Assembly (NCBI RefSeq): GCF_000814025.1
Contig: NZ_JWLL01000016.1
Location: 1-64,000 of the forward strand
Reading direction: 5' to 3'
Source of the DNA: Tateyamaria sp. ANG-S1
Lineage (GTDB): Bacteria; Pseudomonadota; Alphaproteobacteria; Rhodobacterales; Rhodobacteraceae
DNA: 64,000 nt
Shown here: positions 51,554-60,067 of the stretch, one piece after another
Layout of the letters: the number at the start of each line of letters is the position of its first letter
Position numbering within the stretch: position 1 is the first letter of the stretch
The notes under the pieces: generated by a model
What the model was told of the DNA's origin: nothing
Databases searched by the model: none
What the model saw: the letters and a program-made list of their open reading frames with translations, nothing else
Made by a program: the position numbers and the translations under genes

Positions 51554-52839
51554 TCGGCGACCCGTTTGGGTGTGTCCGGCGGGTTGATCTGGCCGGGGGC
51601 GGTCATCGTGTCCTCGACATCGCGCAGGGCGGCCATGGCGGCGCGCAGCTCGGCGAGTGTGAGGGTGTCTTCGACTGCGGCCCCTTCGCGTCCGCCGCGG
51701 ATGGCGGATTGGGTGATGGCGAGGATGAAGACGAGGACCGCTGGAAGCAGATCGATGGCGATGGCCCCGGCCCAGGAGGGGACGAAATTGCGGGCGTAGA
51801 GGATGACCGCGTCTGCCGAGGAGATGGGGGTGTAGGTGACGTCCGTGGTCGTGCTTTGCGCCTGTACGTTTTGGGCGGCGCGTTCGAGCGTGTTGGCGCG
51901 TTGGGCGAGCACTTCGAGCACGGAGGTGATGGTGGCAGCCTGGTCGGTGCGGCCCTGTTCGGTGGAGCTGTCGAGTTCGGGCAGGACGACGGAGGCGGCG
52001 AGGTCTTGGGCCGCGCGTTCCACGAGGGGGGCGACGGAGAGTTGGCGCAATTGAGTGATGAGGCCCGCGAGGCGGACGGCCTGTTCGGAGAATTCGACGC
52101 TGCGCGCCTCAACGGGCCCCGGTTCGACGGTGAGGGCGCGCATTCGGGAGAGGATTGCGTTGCCTTCGGTGAAGGCGGCCTCGACCAGAGGGGTTTGGGC
52201 GCTGATTTGTCCTTCGAGCCCCGAGAGTTCTGCCGCTTTCTAGCGCAGGACGCGGAAGACGGCGCCGCGGCCTGCGAGGCCGGAGAGCGCGCCTGCGGCT
52301 TCCTGTTCGGAGAGGTCTTCGAAGGATTGGCGGACGCGGGCGACGTCGCGTTCGAGGGACTGGCCGTTGAGCGCAACCTCGTGCGCGCGTTCGAGGCTGG
52401 TCTGGTAGTCCTGCACCGTCTTGGCGAGGTGCTGTTCGACAGCCGCCGAGCCCGCGAGGGCGGCGGCGTTGAGCCAGGAGGACATGGCGACGATGGCGAG
52501 CGAGCCTGCGCCCATGGCCACGATCAGGCCGATGCGGGCCTGGGCCGAGCGGACGGCGGGAAAGAGGCGCATCATGTAGGACCAGAAGACGAAGATACCG
52601 ACGGAGACGGCGACCGAGTAGGCGATGGCGGCGAAGACCGACATGGCGCCGTTTTCGTCGAGGAGGGACGACACCCCGAGATAGGTGTAGATGCCTGATG
52701 CCGTGGCCAGCACGCCGAGGGCGGTGCCGGAGAAGGTGTCGAGCCAGCCGAGATGTCCTTCGAGCTCGCGCGCATAGCGGACGCCGCGGGCCTGTGTCTG
52801 GCTTAGCCCAGTATCGTTGAGCCTTGTGTCGTTGGTCAT
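51550..52839 (-). pseudogene. Uncharacterised membrane protein split by an amber codon
   Basis: One frame of 430 codons from ATG 52839 is interrupted by TAG at codon 200 (plus-strand CTA at 52240-52242). The two halves read continuously: VFRVLR-stop-KAAELSGLE. A CAG to TAG transition would explain it. The first half has several membrane helices (LDTFSGTALGVLATASGIYTYLG, ARIGLIVAMGAGSLAIVAM) and a coiled coil; the second has another helix (WAGAIAIDLLPAVLVFILAIT) and a long helical stretch. It overlaps the ClpP-like gene by four bases and should form a unit with it. Function unknown. A sequencing error is possible. Confidence 0.8.
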
Positions 52840-52918
52840 GTGTCGGCTCCCACCGCTGTCGGCCAAAGGTAGGGGCAGAGGGGCGGAACGCCAAGCCTTG
52901 TGGGGGTGGCTTGCTTTT

Positions 52919-52933
52919 GTTCAGGGTTTGTTC
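52919..52933 (+). promoter_or_regulatory. LexA (SOS) box upstream of mmcB
   Basis: GTTCAGGGTTTGTTC matches GTTC-N7-GTTC exactly and lies 15 bases before the mmcB start. It overlaps an upstream alternative coding start, which supports the shorter protein. Confidence 0.82.
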
Positions 52934-52947
52934 ATATTCTGGACGCC

Positions 52948-53406
52948 ATGGAAGTTGTCGCTGATCTCACCACGATGATGCCCGGTCAGGTGCTGGCGCG
53001 GGGCGTGTCGCGCCATCTGGCGTCGCTGGGCTGGGCCACGGTTGAGGAGTTCGTGCCTGCGCGGGGTTTGCGCGTGGACGTAATGGCGCTGGGGCCGAAG
53101 GGGGAGGTCTGGGTCATCGAGTGCAAGTCGAGCCGGGCGGATTTCATGTCGGATCACAAGTGGGACGGCTATCTGGAGTGGTGTGACCGGTTTTTCTGGG
53201 CCGTCGATGGCGAGTTTCCGGTGGATTTGTTGCCGGAGGGGACGGGGTTGTTGATTGCCGATGCCTATGATGCGGAGATCATAAGGATGGCGCCCGAGGA
53301 CAAGCTGGCGCCTGCGCGGCGCAAGGTGATGGTGCAGAAATTTGCGACCCATGCGGCGCGGCGCTTGCAGGCGCTGCGCGATCCGGGTGCGGGGCTGGGG
53401 TGGTAG
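52948..53406 (+). CDS. mmcB: MmcB-family DNA repair protein
   Basis: 152 residues from ATG 52948. A nuclease-like PD-(D/E)xK pattern is visible: RVDVMALGPKGEVWVIECKSSRADF, with D and E-x-K. The sequence continues DGYLEWCDRFFWAVDGEFP. MmcB is a mitomycin-inducible protein of the Caulobacter SOS regulon; the exact LexA box here fits that. It is divergent from the amber-split gene. Confidence 0.88.
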   Translation: MEVVADLTTMMPGQVLARGVSRHLASLGWATVEEFVPARGLRVDVMALGPKGEVWVIECKSSRADFMSDHKWDGYLEWCDRFFWAVDGEFPVDLLPEGTGLLIADAYDAEIIRMAPEDKLAPARRKVMVQKFATHAARRLQALRDPGAGLGW

Positions 53407-53594
53407 GGCAAGCGGTGCCATGACGCCACGTTTCACCGCGCAGATCGGGGCCGGGGTGCGGTTCGGTGTTGGGCGCTTGTGCGTTTTGGGGTAGAACACC
53501 CGCCGTAGCGTGATGCACCTCTGACGACCGCACATGCTGCTCAATCATACTGCTGCCTTTCTGCCTGTTCCAGCCACGCCCGGGGCCTTATGTG

Positions 53595-54629
53595 ATGATC
53601 AAACGTCTTGTCAGCAAAGCGATGCGATATGCCGGTCGGCTGCGGGGTGTTGCTGTGTCCTGCGGCGTGGTGGCCTTGGTCGCATGTGTCGGGGTGCTGG
53701 GTGACAGTGCTGCGCGGGCCGAGACGGTCGAAGCGCAGAGGCTGATGTATCAGTTGAAGACCGCACGCATGAACCGGCTGGTGCGCCATCAGCCTGATTT
53801 GTCGGCGTTTCTGTCGGGGGCGGGGACGGGTGTGTTCAATGCCGATGTGACCGACGACAAGGGTGCGTTGACCTTTTCAAGCGGTGTGGACCGGTTGCTG
53901 TGGGCGCGGGCGACGGGCCGGTGGGACGCGGACGGGCTGCGCAAGGACCGCTATGGCATTGGTGTGGTGGGGTTGCACAGTTTTGTCACGCCCAACTTCA
54001 TCGTGGGGGGCATGATCGAGGCGGACTATCTGGCCCAGGCCGGAGCGAAGTCCGCGCGGGCGGGGCGTGGCGCGATGGCCGGGTCCTATTTCCTGGCCCG
54101 TGCCGCCAATCACCCGCTTTACGTGGAAGGGCGGATTTTGCGCGGGCGGGCGTCTTACGGCATCCGGCGGGCGGGCGATAGAACGCAGTGGCCCGACAGC
54201 CGGCGCGGGCTGGCGCAGCTGAAGCTGTCGGGGCAGTTGAGCTATGGGGTGACGACCCTGACGCCGAGCCTGGTGGCGTCCTATGCCACGGATGATGCGG
54301 CTGCCCGCGCGGGCAGCGCGCTGGCCGGGCAGGGCGTGCGGATGAACGAGGTCAAGATGGGCCTGCAGTTTCGCCGCATCCTGCGCCACAAGAACGGCGC
54401 AAATTTTGTGCTGCGCGGTGGTGGTGCGCTGTCGCGCACATCGACCCATCGCTACGGGGCCGCCTTTACCATGCCGGATCAGCGCAAGGGGCAGGGGCGG
54501 GTGAACCTTGGCGTCAGCTACCGGACCCCGGGTGGCGGGGCCGTGGTGATCGACAGCTTTCTGGGCGGGTTGGGGGCCTACACCAAGCGCACCTACGGTG
54601 TGAAGGCCGGGTACGACATTCGGTTCTGA
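53595..54629 (+). CDS. Outer-membrane beta-barrel (autotransporter-domain-like) protein
   Basis: 344 residues; a GTG just upstream is also possible. A long signal-like segment (about residues 15-42, ending DSAARAE) precedes the mature part. The rest is rich in alternating strands (RYGIGVVGLHSFVTPNFIVGGMIEADY, ASYGIRRAG, TLTPSLVASYATDD) and ends in Phe (GYDIRF), as outer-membrane proteins do. The final barrel resembles an autotransporter translocator, but no passenger domain is visible. Confidence 0.7.
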   Translation: MIKRLVSKAMRYAGRLRGVAVSCGVVALVACVGVLGDSAARAETVEAQRLMYQLKTARMNRLVRHQPDLSAFLSGAGTGVFNADVTDDKGALTFSSGVDRLLWARATGRWDADGLRKDRYGIGVVGLHSFVTPNFIVGGMIEADYLAQAGAKSARAGRGAMAGSYFLARAANHPLYVEGRILRGRASYGIRRAGDRTQWPDSRRGLAQLKLSGQLSYGVTTLTPSLVASYATDDAAARAGSALAGQGVRMNEVKMGLQFRRILRHKNGANFVLRGGGALSRTSTHRYGAAFTMPDQRKGQGRVNLGVSYRTPGGGAVVIDSFLGGLGAYTKRTYGVKAGYDIRF

Positions 54630-54660
54630 GACGTTTGCCCGGAGGGGCTGGCGCGGTGAC

Positions 54661-54849
54661 TTAGCGTTTCAGCGCGCCTGCGGCCTTGGCGGCGGCCTTG
54701 ATCTCGTCCGCGATCTCGTTGGCTTCCTCGGGGTCGAAATCCATTGGAATTTCAACGCCTTTCGCCTCGATATAGATGCGCACCATGCCTGTGTCGGTGG
54801 GGCCGATTTGCAGGTTGGCTTCGATATCGCTTTCGGTGTTGATACCCAT
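54661..54849 (-). CDS. DUF6324-like small protein
   Basis: 62 residues from MGINTESDIEANLQIG. The strand-and-acidic pattern (MVRIYIEAKGVEIPMDFDPEEANEIADEI) matches the short DUF6324 proteins of Rhodobacteraceae, function unknown. It is divergent from the GNAT gene. Confidence 0.75.
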   Translation of the reverse strand: MGINTESDIEANLQIGPTDTGMVRIYIEAKGVEIPMDFDPEEANEIADEIKAAAKAAGALKR

Positions 54850-54930
54850 GGTCTTCTCCGGCGGACGTGAAGGCTGCGTGCTAGCCTGATCGGGATTGAA
54901 AGGCAAGCTGTGGTGCGGGATGGTGCGGGC

Positions 54931-55413
54931 ATGACAGATGTGACTTTGCGCACCTTTGAAGCAAGCGACACCGATTGGCTGGTGGAGCAGCATGGGTCTT
55001 TGTACGCCCGCGAAGCTGGCTTTGACGACAGTTTCGGGCGGCTGGTGCGGTCGATTCTTGAAGCCTTCAACGGGGACCATGATCCGGCCTGCGAGCGCGG
55101 ATGGATTGCGGAGGCAGACGGTGTGCGCCTTGGGTCGATCTTTTGCGTGCGTCACGATGAGGTGACGGCCAAGCTGCGTCTGTTCCTGCTGGTGCCGGAG
55201 GCGCGGGGGCGCGGTGTGGGTCGGATGCTGTTAGAGCAGTGTATGGGTTTTGCCCGGGAGCAGGGATACCAGGGCATGACCTTGTGGACCCATGAAAGCC
55301 ACGAGGCGGCCTGTGCCCTTTATGCCCGCAACGGGTGGCAGATGGCCCGGTCACGGCCTGTGCATTCATATGGACAGGATTTGGTGGAGCAGACATGGAT
55401 TTATCGGTTTTGA
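54931..55413 (+). CDS. GNAT-family N-acetyltransferase
   Basis: 160 residues from MTDVTLRTFEASDTDW. The acetyl-CoA motif is LRLFLLVPEARGRGVGRMLLEQCMGFAREQGY, with the R/Q-x-x-G-x-G/A loop, and LWTHESHEAACALYARNGW closes the fold. The substrate is unknown. Confidence 0.9.
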   Translation: MTDVTLRTFEASDTDWLVEQHGSLYAREAGFDDSFGRLVRSILEAFNGDHDPACERGWIAEADGVRLGSIFCVRHDEVTAKLRLFLLVPEARGRGVGRMLLEQCMGFAREQGYQGMTLWTHESHEAACALYARNGWQMARSRPVHSYGQDLVEQTWIYRF

Positions 55414-55456
55414 CAGTCTTGCAATCGGCGCGGAGCGTCGGTATTTGACCCTCAGT

Positions 55457-55533
55457 GCCGCCGTAGCTCAGTTGGTTAGAGCGCCTGATTGTGGATCAGG
55501 AGGTCCCCCGTTCGAGCCGGGGCGGTGGTACCA
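55457..55533 (+). tRNA. tRNA-His (anticodon GUG)
   Basis: 77 bases including CCA. The anticodon loop TTGTGGA gives GTG. The acceptor GCCGCCG pairs with CGGTGGT using two G-U pairs. The base before position 1 is T, not G, and the discriminator is A73, the pattern known for alphaproteobacterial tRNA-His. Confidence 0.95.
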
Positions 55534-55634
55534 TCCCCCCCAGTCCCTATGATTTTCCGGTCTTGGCAATATGTGCCGGGTGTCTTAGCTTGCCTATAGG
55601 TTCACGATCTACAAAGGGAGGGCACACGCTGAGC

Positions 55635-55682
55635 ATGCGCATCATTCGCCGACTTCAGCATGGTCCCCGTTACGCCCTGTAA
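55635..55682 (+). CDS. Possible leader peptide before ABC-F
   Basis: 15 codons, MRIIRRLQHGPRYAL, with AAAGGGAGG about 13 bases before the ATG. Its TAA falls inside the first arm of a hairpin (55675-55696). A second hairpin with a T-run lies before the ABC-F gene. Short Arg-rich leaders with this layout are typical of ribosome-mediated attenuation, but coding is unproven. Confidence 0.35.
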   Translation: MRIIRRLQHGPRYAL

Positions 55683-55696
55683 ATCCGTTTGCAGGG
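55675..55696 (+). promoter_or_regulatory. Hairpin at the end of the possible leader
   Basis: CCCTGTAAA-TCCG-TTTGCAGGG forms 9 pairs with one wobble. The leader TAA is inside the 5' arm, so a ribosome at the stop would block it. Confidence 0.45.
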
Positions 55697-55732
55697 CTGG
55701 CCACAGGTAATCTGATCAACGGTCTGCCCAGA

Positions 55733-55755
55733 GCCGCATTGCGGCACGTCTTTTT
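55733..55755 (+). terminator. Terminator-like hairpin before ABC-F
   Basis: GCCGC-ATT-GCGGC (55733-55745), then ACGTC and TTTTT (55751-55755). It stands 14 bases before the ABC-F start, the position expected of an attenuator. Confidence 0.55.
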
Positions 55756-55769
55756 GATCCGAGACCCTT

Positions 55770-57284
55770 ATGGCTATCCTGAACCTGAACACCTTGGCGG
55801 TGACGCTGAGTGACCCGCTTTTTTCTGACCTTGATCTGACCATTTCGAAGGGCGACCGCATTGGTCTGGTGGCCCAGAACGGTGCGGGGAAATCGACCCT
55901 GTTGGCTTGTATGGCCGGTCAGCTTGATCCCACCGGCGGTGAGATCACCCGCGCCCGTGGCCTGCGCATTGGCTATGTGAAGCAAGATCTGCCGGACGAG
56001 GCGTTGGGCTGCACCATGTATGACTGGGTGCTGGCCGCGCTGCCGCCCGAGCAGGCGGATTATGAAAGCTGGCGGGTGGATGTCGTTTTGAACGATCTGT
56101 CCGTGCCTTATGAGTATCAGCACCGGTTGCTGTCTGAGTTGAGTGGCGGCTGGCAGCGCATGGCGATGATTGCTGCCGCCTGGGTGACTGAGCCGGGGCT
56201 GTTGCTGCTGGATGAGCCGACCAACCATCTGGACTTGCACCGCATTGCGCTGTTGCAGGCGTGGATGGCGGCACTGCCCGGCGATCTGCCGGTGGTCGTG
56301 ATCTCGCACGATCGGGCGTTTCTGGATGCAGTCACGAATGCCACGTTGTTTCTGCGGCCCGAGCAGTCGCGGTTCTTTGCCCTGCCGTTTTCGGCGGCGC
56401 GAGTGGCGTTGGAGGAGGCGGATGCCGCCGACGCCCGGCGCTTTGCCAATGACGTGAACAAGGCGCGGCAGTTGCGCAAGCAGGCGGCGAAGCTGAAAAA
56501 TGTGGGGATCAATTCAGGCTCGGACCTGCTGTTGACCAAGACCAAGCAGTTGACCGAGCGGGCCGAGAAGATGGAGGCGGCGGCGAAGCCTGCCTATGCC
56601 GCGAGCCATGCGGGTGACATCAGGCTTGGCAACAGTGGCACCCATGCCAAGGCGTTGATTGCGCTAGAGGATGTCGCCGTCGAGACGCCGGAGGGGCGGC
56701 TTTTGTACCGCACGGGGCGGAAGTGGATTGCGCCGGGGGATCGGGTTGTTCTGCTGGGATCGAACGGCACGGGCAAGACGCGGTTGGTGCGCATGATTGC
56801 GCGGGCGTTGCAGGGCGATGTGCCGGGCGTCAGATGTGCGCCGTCGGCGGTGGCGGCCTATTCCGATCAGCATATGGGGCAGCTTGCGGAGGATGATACG
56901 CCGATGCAGGCGGTGACGCAGTCGTTTGATATTGGCGACCAGCGGGCGCGGGCTGTGCTGGCCGGGGCCGGGGTGGTCTACCGGATGCAGGATACGCGCA
57001 TTGGTGCGTTGTCTGGTGGGCAGAAGGCGCGGTTGGCGATGTTGGTGTTGCGTTTGAAGAACCCGAGTTTCTACCTACTCGATGAGCCGACGAACCATCT
57101 GGATATTGAGGGGCAGGAGGCTTTGGAGGCGGAGTTGATTGCCCACGAGACCTCGTGCCTGCTGGTCAGCCACGACCGGTCGTTCCTGCGCACTGTGGGC
57201 AACCGGTTCTGGTGTATTCAGGGGCAAAGGCTTGAGGAGGTGGAGAGTCCGGAGGCGTTCTTGGCCGCCGAGATGGCGGGTTAG
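55770..57284 (+). CDS. ABC-F family ATP-binding protein
   Basis: 504 residues with two nucleotide-binding domains and no membrane part. Walker A is AQNGAGKST (near 35) and GSNGTGKT (near 330); signatures are LSGGW and LSGGQ; Walker B regions are LLLLDEPTNHLD and FYLLDEPTNHLD. The linker between domains is rich in Lys/Ala and helical (RFANDVNKARQLRKQAAKLKN). ABC-F proteins act on the ribosome in translation or antibiotic protection. Its stop TTAG is shared with the convergent DUF6476 gene. Confidence 0.93.
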   Translation: MAILNLNTLAVTLSDPLFSDLDLTISKGDRIGLVAQNGAGKSTLLACMAGQLDPTGGEITRARGLRIGYVKQDLPDEALGCTMYDWVLAALPPEQADYESWRVDVVLNDLSVPYEYQHRLLSELSGGWQRMAMIAAAWVTEPGLLLLDEPTNHLDLHRIALLQAWMAALPGDLPVVVISHDRAFLDAVTNATLFLRPEQSRFFALPFSAARVALEEADAADARRFANDVNKARQLRKQAAKLKNVGINSGSDLLLTKTKQLTERAEKMEAAAKPAYAASHAGDIRLGNSGTHAKALIALEDVAVETPEGRLLYRTGRKWIAPGDRVVLLGSNGTGKTRLVRMIARALQGDVPGVRCAPSAVAAYSDQHMGQLAEDDTPMQAVTQSFDIGDQRARAVLAGAGVVYRMQDTRIGALSGGQKARLAMLVLRLKNPSFYLLDEPTNHLDIEGQEALEAELIAHETSCLLVSHDRSFLRTVGNRFWCIQGQRLEEVESPEAFLAAEMAG

Positions 57285-57583
57285 TCCGCTGCCGTCTGCA
57301 CGTCGATGGTTTGGCGCAGGGTGCCGGTGACTTGGTCGAAGATCAGGATCTGGTCATCTTCCGTCACCACTGCGTACCAGTCTGAGCCGATGGTGAAGGC
57401 CGTGGCCCTTGTGCCGCCCGGCAGTGTGACCTGGTCTGGCAGGGGCAGCAGTGCGGGGTCTGCGTTCAGTCGGATGACAAGCAGGGCGACCACCGTTACA
57501 ACGCCCCCGATCATGATGATCGTCAACACGGTCACCAGCCGCCGCAGAAAGGTGAGGTTGGCCGGAAGCTCTGGGGTATCCAT
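57281..57583 (-). CDS. DUF6476-like small membrane protein
   Basis: 100 residues from ATG 57583 (MDTPELPANLTFLRRL); a start ten codons earlier is also open. One membrane helix (VTVLTIIMIGGVVTVVALLVI) is followed by a beta-rich tail (TAFTIGSDWYAVVTEDDQILIFDQVTGTLRQ). It resembles DUF6476 of Rhodobacteraceae. The start codon overlaps that of rluD on the other strand (shared CATG). Confidence 0.72.
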   Translation of the reverse strand: MDTPELPANLTFLRRLVTVLTIIMIGGVVTVVALLVIRLNADPALLPLPDQVTLPGGTRATAFTIGSDWYAVVTEDDQILIFDQVTGTLRQTIDVQTAAD

Positions 57584-58607
57584 GTCGTCCACGCGCCTGT
57601 CCTTTGTCATTGCGGCTGATCCGCCTGCGCGTCTTGATAAGGCCATCGCGCGGGACGTGCCAGAGGGCGCGGCCCTGTCGCGGACGCGGCTCGCGCGGTT
57701 GATGGCGGATGGGGCTGTGACGGTGGATGGCGCGGTGGCGTCGGACCCGAAGGCCAAGGTGGCTGAGGGCGCTGTGATCGAGGTGACGGTGGAGGCCGCG
57801 GAAGAAAGCCATATCGGGGCGGAGGATATTCCGCTGGATGTGGTGTTCGAGGATGCCGACCTGATTGTCGTGAACAAGCCTGCGGGCATGGTGGTGCATC
57901 CGGCGCCCGGCTCGCCCTCGGGCACGTTGGTGAATGCGCTGATGCATCATTGCGGCGACGACTTGTCCGGTGTGGGGGGCATGAAGCGCCCCGGCATCGT
58001 GCACCGGATCGACAAGGATACGAGCGGGTTGCTGGTCGTGGCCAAGAGTGATGCGGCGCATCATGGGTTGGCCGACCAGTTCGCCAAGCATACGGTTGAG
58101 CGGTATTATCGCGCGCTGGTTTACGGCGTGCCGGATGGCAATGATCCGCGTTTGCGCGGGGTGAAGGGCGCGTCGTTTGAGCCGGGCAACGTGTTGAAGC
58201 TGACGACGCAGCTTGCGCGGCACAAGACGGATCGGCAGCGGCAGGCGGTGCTGTTTCAGGGCGGGCGGCATGCGGTGACGCGCGCGCGGCTGGTGGCGCG
58301 TTATGGGACGCCGCCGGTGCTGAGCCAGATAGAGTGCTGGCTGGAGACTGGCCGCACTCACCAGATCCGGGTGCATATGGCCCATGCGGGACATGGCTTG
58401 GTCGGCGATCCGACCTATGGCGGCAAGCGCAAGCTGGCGCGCGGGGCGCTGGGCGAGGCGGCGGCGGAGGCTGTGACTGGTTTTGATCGGCAGGCGCTTC
58501 ATGCGGCGGTTTTGGGCTTTGAACACCCGATTTCGCGGGAAATGTTACGGTTTGAAGCCCCGTTGCCGCAGGATTTTGCCGATTTGCTGGGTATTCTGGG
58601 CGACTGA
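57582..58607 (+). CDS. rluD: Pseudouridine synthase RluA/RluD family
   Basis: 341 residues from ATG 57582. An S4 RNA-binding domain covers about 15-80 (LSRTRLARLMADGAVTVDGAV), followed by the catalytic domain with VHRIDKDTSGLLV, where Asp is the nucleophile, and ETGRTHQIRVHMAHAGHGLVGDPTYGG. It isomerises uridines in 23S rRNA. Its start shares CATG with the divergent DUF6476 gene. Confidence 0.92.
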   Translation: MSSTRLSFVIAADPPARLDKAIARDVPEGAALSRTRLARLMADGAVTVDGAVASDPKAKVAEGAVIEVTVEAAEESHIGAEDIPLDVVFEDADLIVVNKPAGMVVHPAPGSPSGTLVNALMHHCGDDLSGVGGMKRPGIVHRIDKDTSGLLVVAKSDAAHHGLADQFAKHTVERYYRALVYGVPDGNDPRLRGVKGASFEPGNVLKLTTQLARHKTDRQRQAVLFQGGRHAVTRARLVARYGTPPVLSQIECWLETGRTHQIRVHMAHAGHGLVGDPTYGGKRKLARGALGEAAAEAVTGFDRQALHAAVLGFEHPISREMLRFEAPLPQDFADLLGILGD

Positions 58608-58743
58608 GCGGGAACCGCGCGCTCTTGTAACGCATTCTTTACAAAGCGCTGTAACGAACAGCACATGCGCGTGAGAGCACGGGGCCTGCCCTGCAAGACC
58701 GGGCTTTGGCGTGCCATATTCGAACTGCGACGACCGCTGGCCC

Positions 58744-58772
58744 CTTGTATGCAGCGGTACGCCGTCCCATAT
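58744..58772 (+). promoter_or_regulatory. Possible RpoH-type promoter of rpoH
   Basis: CTTGTAT (58744-58750) and CCCATAT (58766-58772) resemble sigma-32 elements (CTTG and CCCAT) with 18 bases between CTTG and CCCAT, about 55 bases before the rpoH start. This would make rpoH heat-inducible by itself. Confidence 0.4.
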
Positions 58773-58827
58773 GCAATGTTAAGCCCGTAAACATGAAGTT
58801 GATAACACGGGGCACAGGAGGGACATT

Positions 58828-59724
58828 ATGGCCAACTACGCAAATCTTCCCGCACCCACGCCTGAGGGCGGTCTGAACCGCTATATGCAGGAAATCCGCA
58901 AGTTCCCGCTCTTGGAGCCGGAAGAGGAATACATGCTGGCGAAGGCCTGGGTCGAGAAAGAGGACACAGGTGCGGCCCACAAGATGGTAACGAGCCACCT
59001 GCGTCTCGCCGCCAAGATCGCCATGGGCTATCGCGGCTATGGTCTGCCGCAGGCCGAGGTAATTTCGGAAGCCAATGTGGGTCTGATGCAGGCCGTCAAA
59101 CGGTTTGATCCAGAGAAGGGCTTTCGCCTGGCCACCTATGCGATGTGGTGGATCAGGGCGTCGATCCAGGAATACATCCTGCGGTCTTGGTCGCTGGTGA
59201 AGCTGGGCACGACTTCGGCGCAGAAGAAGCTGTTCTTCAATCTGCGCAAGGCGAAGGCCAAGATCGGTGCACTGGAAGAGGGCGATTTGCGCCCCGAAAA
59301 CGTCAAGCAGATCGCGACCGATCTGGGCGTGACCGAAGACGAAGTCATCAGCATGAACCGGCGTCTGTCGGGGGGTGATGCGTCGTTGAACGCGACTGTC
59401 GGCTCCGAAGGCGAGGGGGCCATGCAGTGGCAGGACTGGCTTGAGGACGAGAGCGCCGACCAGGCGGGCGATTATGAGGCGCGCGACGAGTTAGAAGTGC
59501 GTCGTGAGATGCTGGCCGAGGCGCTAGACGTGCTGAACGAGCGCGAGAAGGACATTCTGACTCAGCGCCGGTTGGCCGATGCGCCGGTGACGCTGGAGGA
59601 TCTGTCGACCCAGTACAGCGTGAGCCGCGAGCGTATCCGCCAGATCGAGGTCCGTGCGTTTGAAAAGCTGCAGAAGAAGATGCGCGAGATTGCCAAGGGC
59701 AAAGGGTTGATGAGCTCTGCCTGA
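58828..59724 (+). CDS. rpoH: RNA polymerase sigma factor RpoH (sigma-32)
   Basis: 298 residues. The RpoH box reads QKKLFFNLRK (about residue 130), the signature separating it from the housekeeping sigma factor. Region 2 is VMQAVKRFDPEKGFRLATYAMWWIRASIQEYIL-like (GLMQAVKRFDPEKGFRLATY), and region 4 ends with LEDLSTQYSVSRERIRQIEVRAFEKLQ. It directs the heat-shock response. A GC hairpin and a T-run terminator follow. Confidence 0.95.
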   Translation: MANYANLPAPTPEGGLNRYMQEIRKFPLLEPEEEYMLAKAWVEKEDTGAAHKMVTSHLRLAAKIAMGYRGYGLPQAEVISEANVGLMQAVKRFDPEKGFRLATYAMWWIRASIQEYILRSWSLVKLGTTSAQKKLFFNLRKAKAKIGALEEGDLRPENVKQIATDLGVTEDEVISMNRRLSGGDASLNATVGSEGEGAMQWQDWLEDESADQAGDYEARDELEVRREMLAEALDVLNEREKDILTQRRLADAPVTLEDLSTQYSVSRERIRQIEVRAFEKLQKKMREIAKGKGLMSSA

Positions 59725-59731
59725 CGGGCGG

Positions 59732-59787
59732 GGCGCATCAGGATGCGCCTTACGATTGGAGAGGGCGTCCGGGTGTGCGCCCTTTTT
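59732..59787 (+). terminator. rpoH terminator
   Basis: Two hairpins follow the rpoH stop: GGCGCAT-CAGG-ATGCGCC (59732-59749) and AGGGCG...CGCCCT (59762-59783), the latter leading into TTTT. Together they make a strong intrinsic terminator. Confidence 0.8.
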
Positions 59788-59858
59788 GCTTGTGGTGGTG
59801 CCTGTGGCGGATCGGCCCTTCCCTTTCGGTGGCAAAGCCACCTGACGGGCAATGGGGC

Positions 59859-59954
59859 AGGATTTTTTTGAAACAGGGAATTCGGACCGGTCCGCGTAGC
59901 GGCAAACACTCTGGGGGAGTGTTTGAGGTCCGAATGGGCGGAGCCCCGGACCGG
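59859..59954 (+). repeat. Dispersed structured repeat, copy R3
   Basis: GATTTTTTTGAAACAGGG then CCGGTCCG (59887-59894) pairing with CGGACCGG (59947-59954). The inner hairpin AAACACTC-TGGGG-GAGTGTTT (59904-59924) has the same loop as R1 but four changed base pairs. Confidence 0.75.
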
Positions 59955-60067
59955 TCCTCTCGCGCATCGCCGCGCGATACGCTGCCGGGCATCGCGCATC
60001 GCTGCGCGGCACGTTTTTTGAGATTTAAATAGGCGGTGGGTGCAGCGATCTACCCGCGGCTCTGTCC

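Larger units (their letters stand above)
59725..60067. other. Gene-less stretch with terminator and repeat copy
   Basis: 343 bases without a credible gene. It contains the rpoH terminator and repeat copy R3 (59859-59954), then CGCGCATCGC-type short repeats up to the dipeptidase end. Confidence 0.7.
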
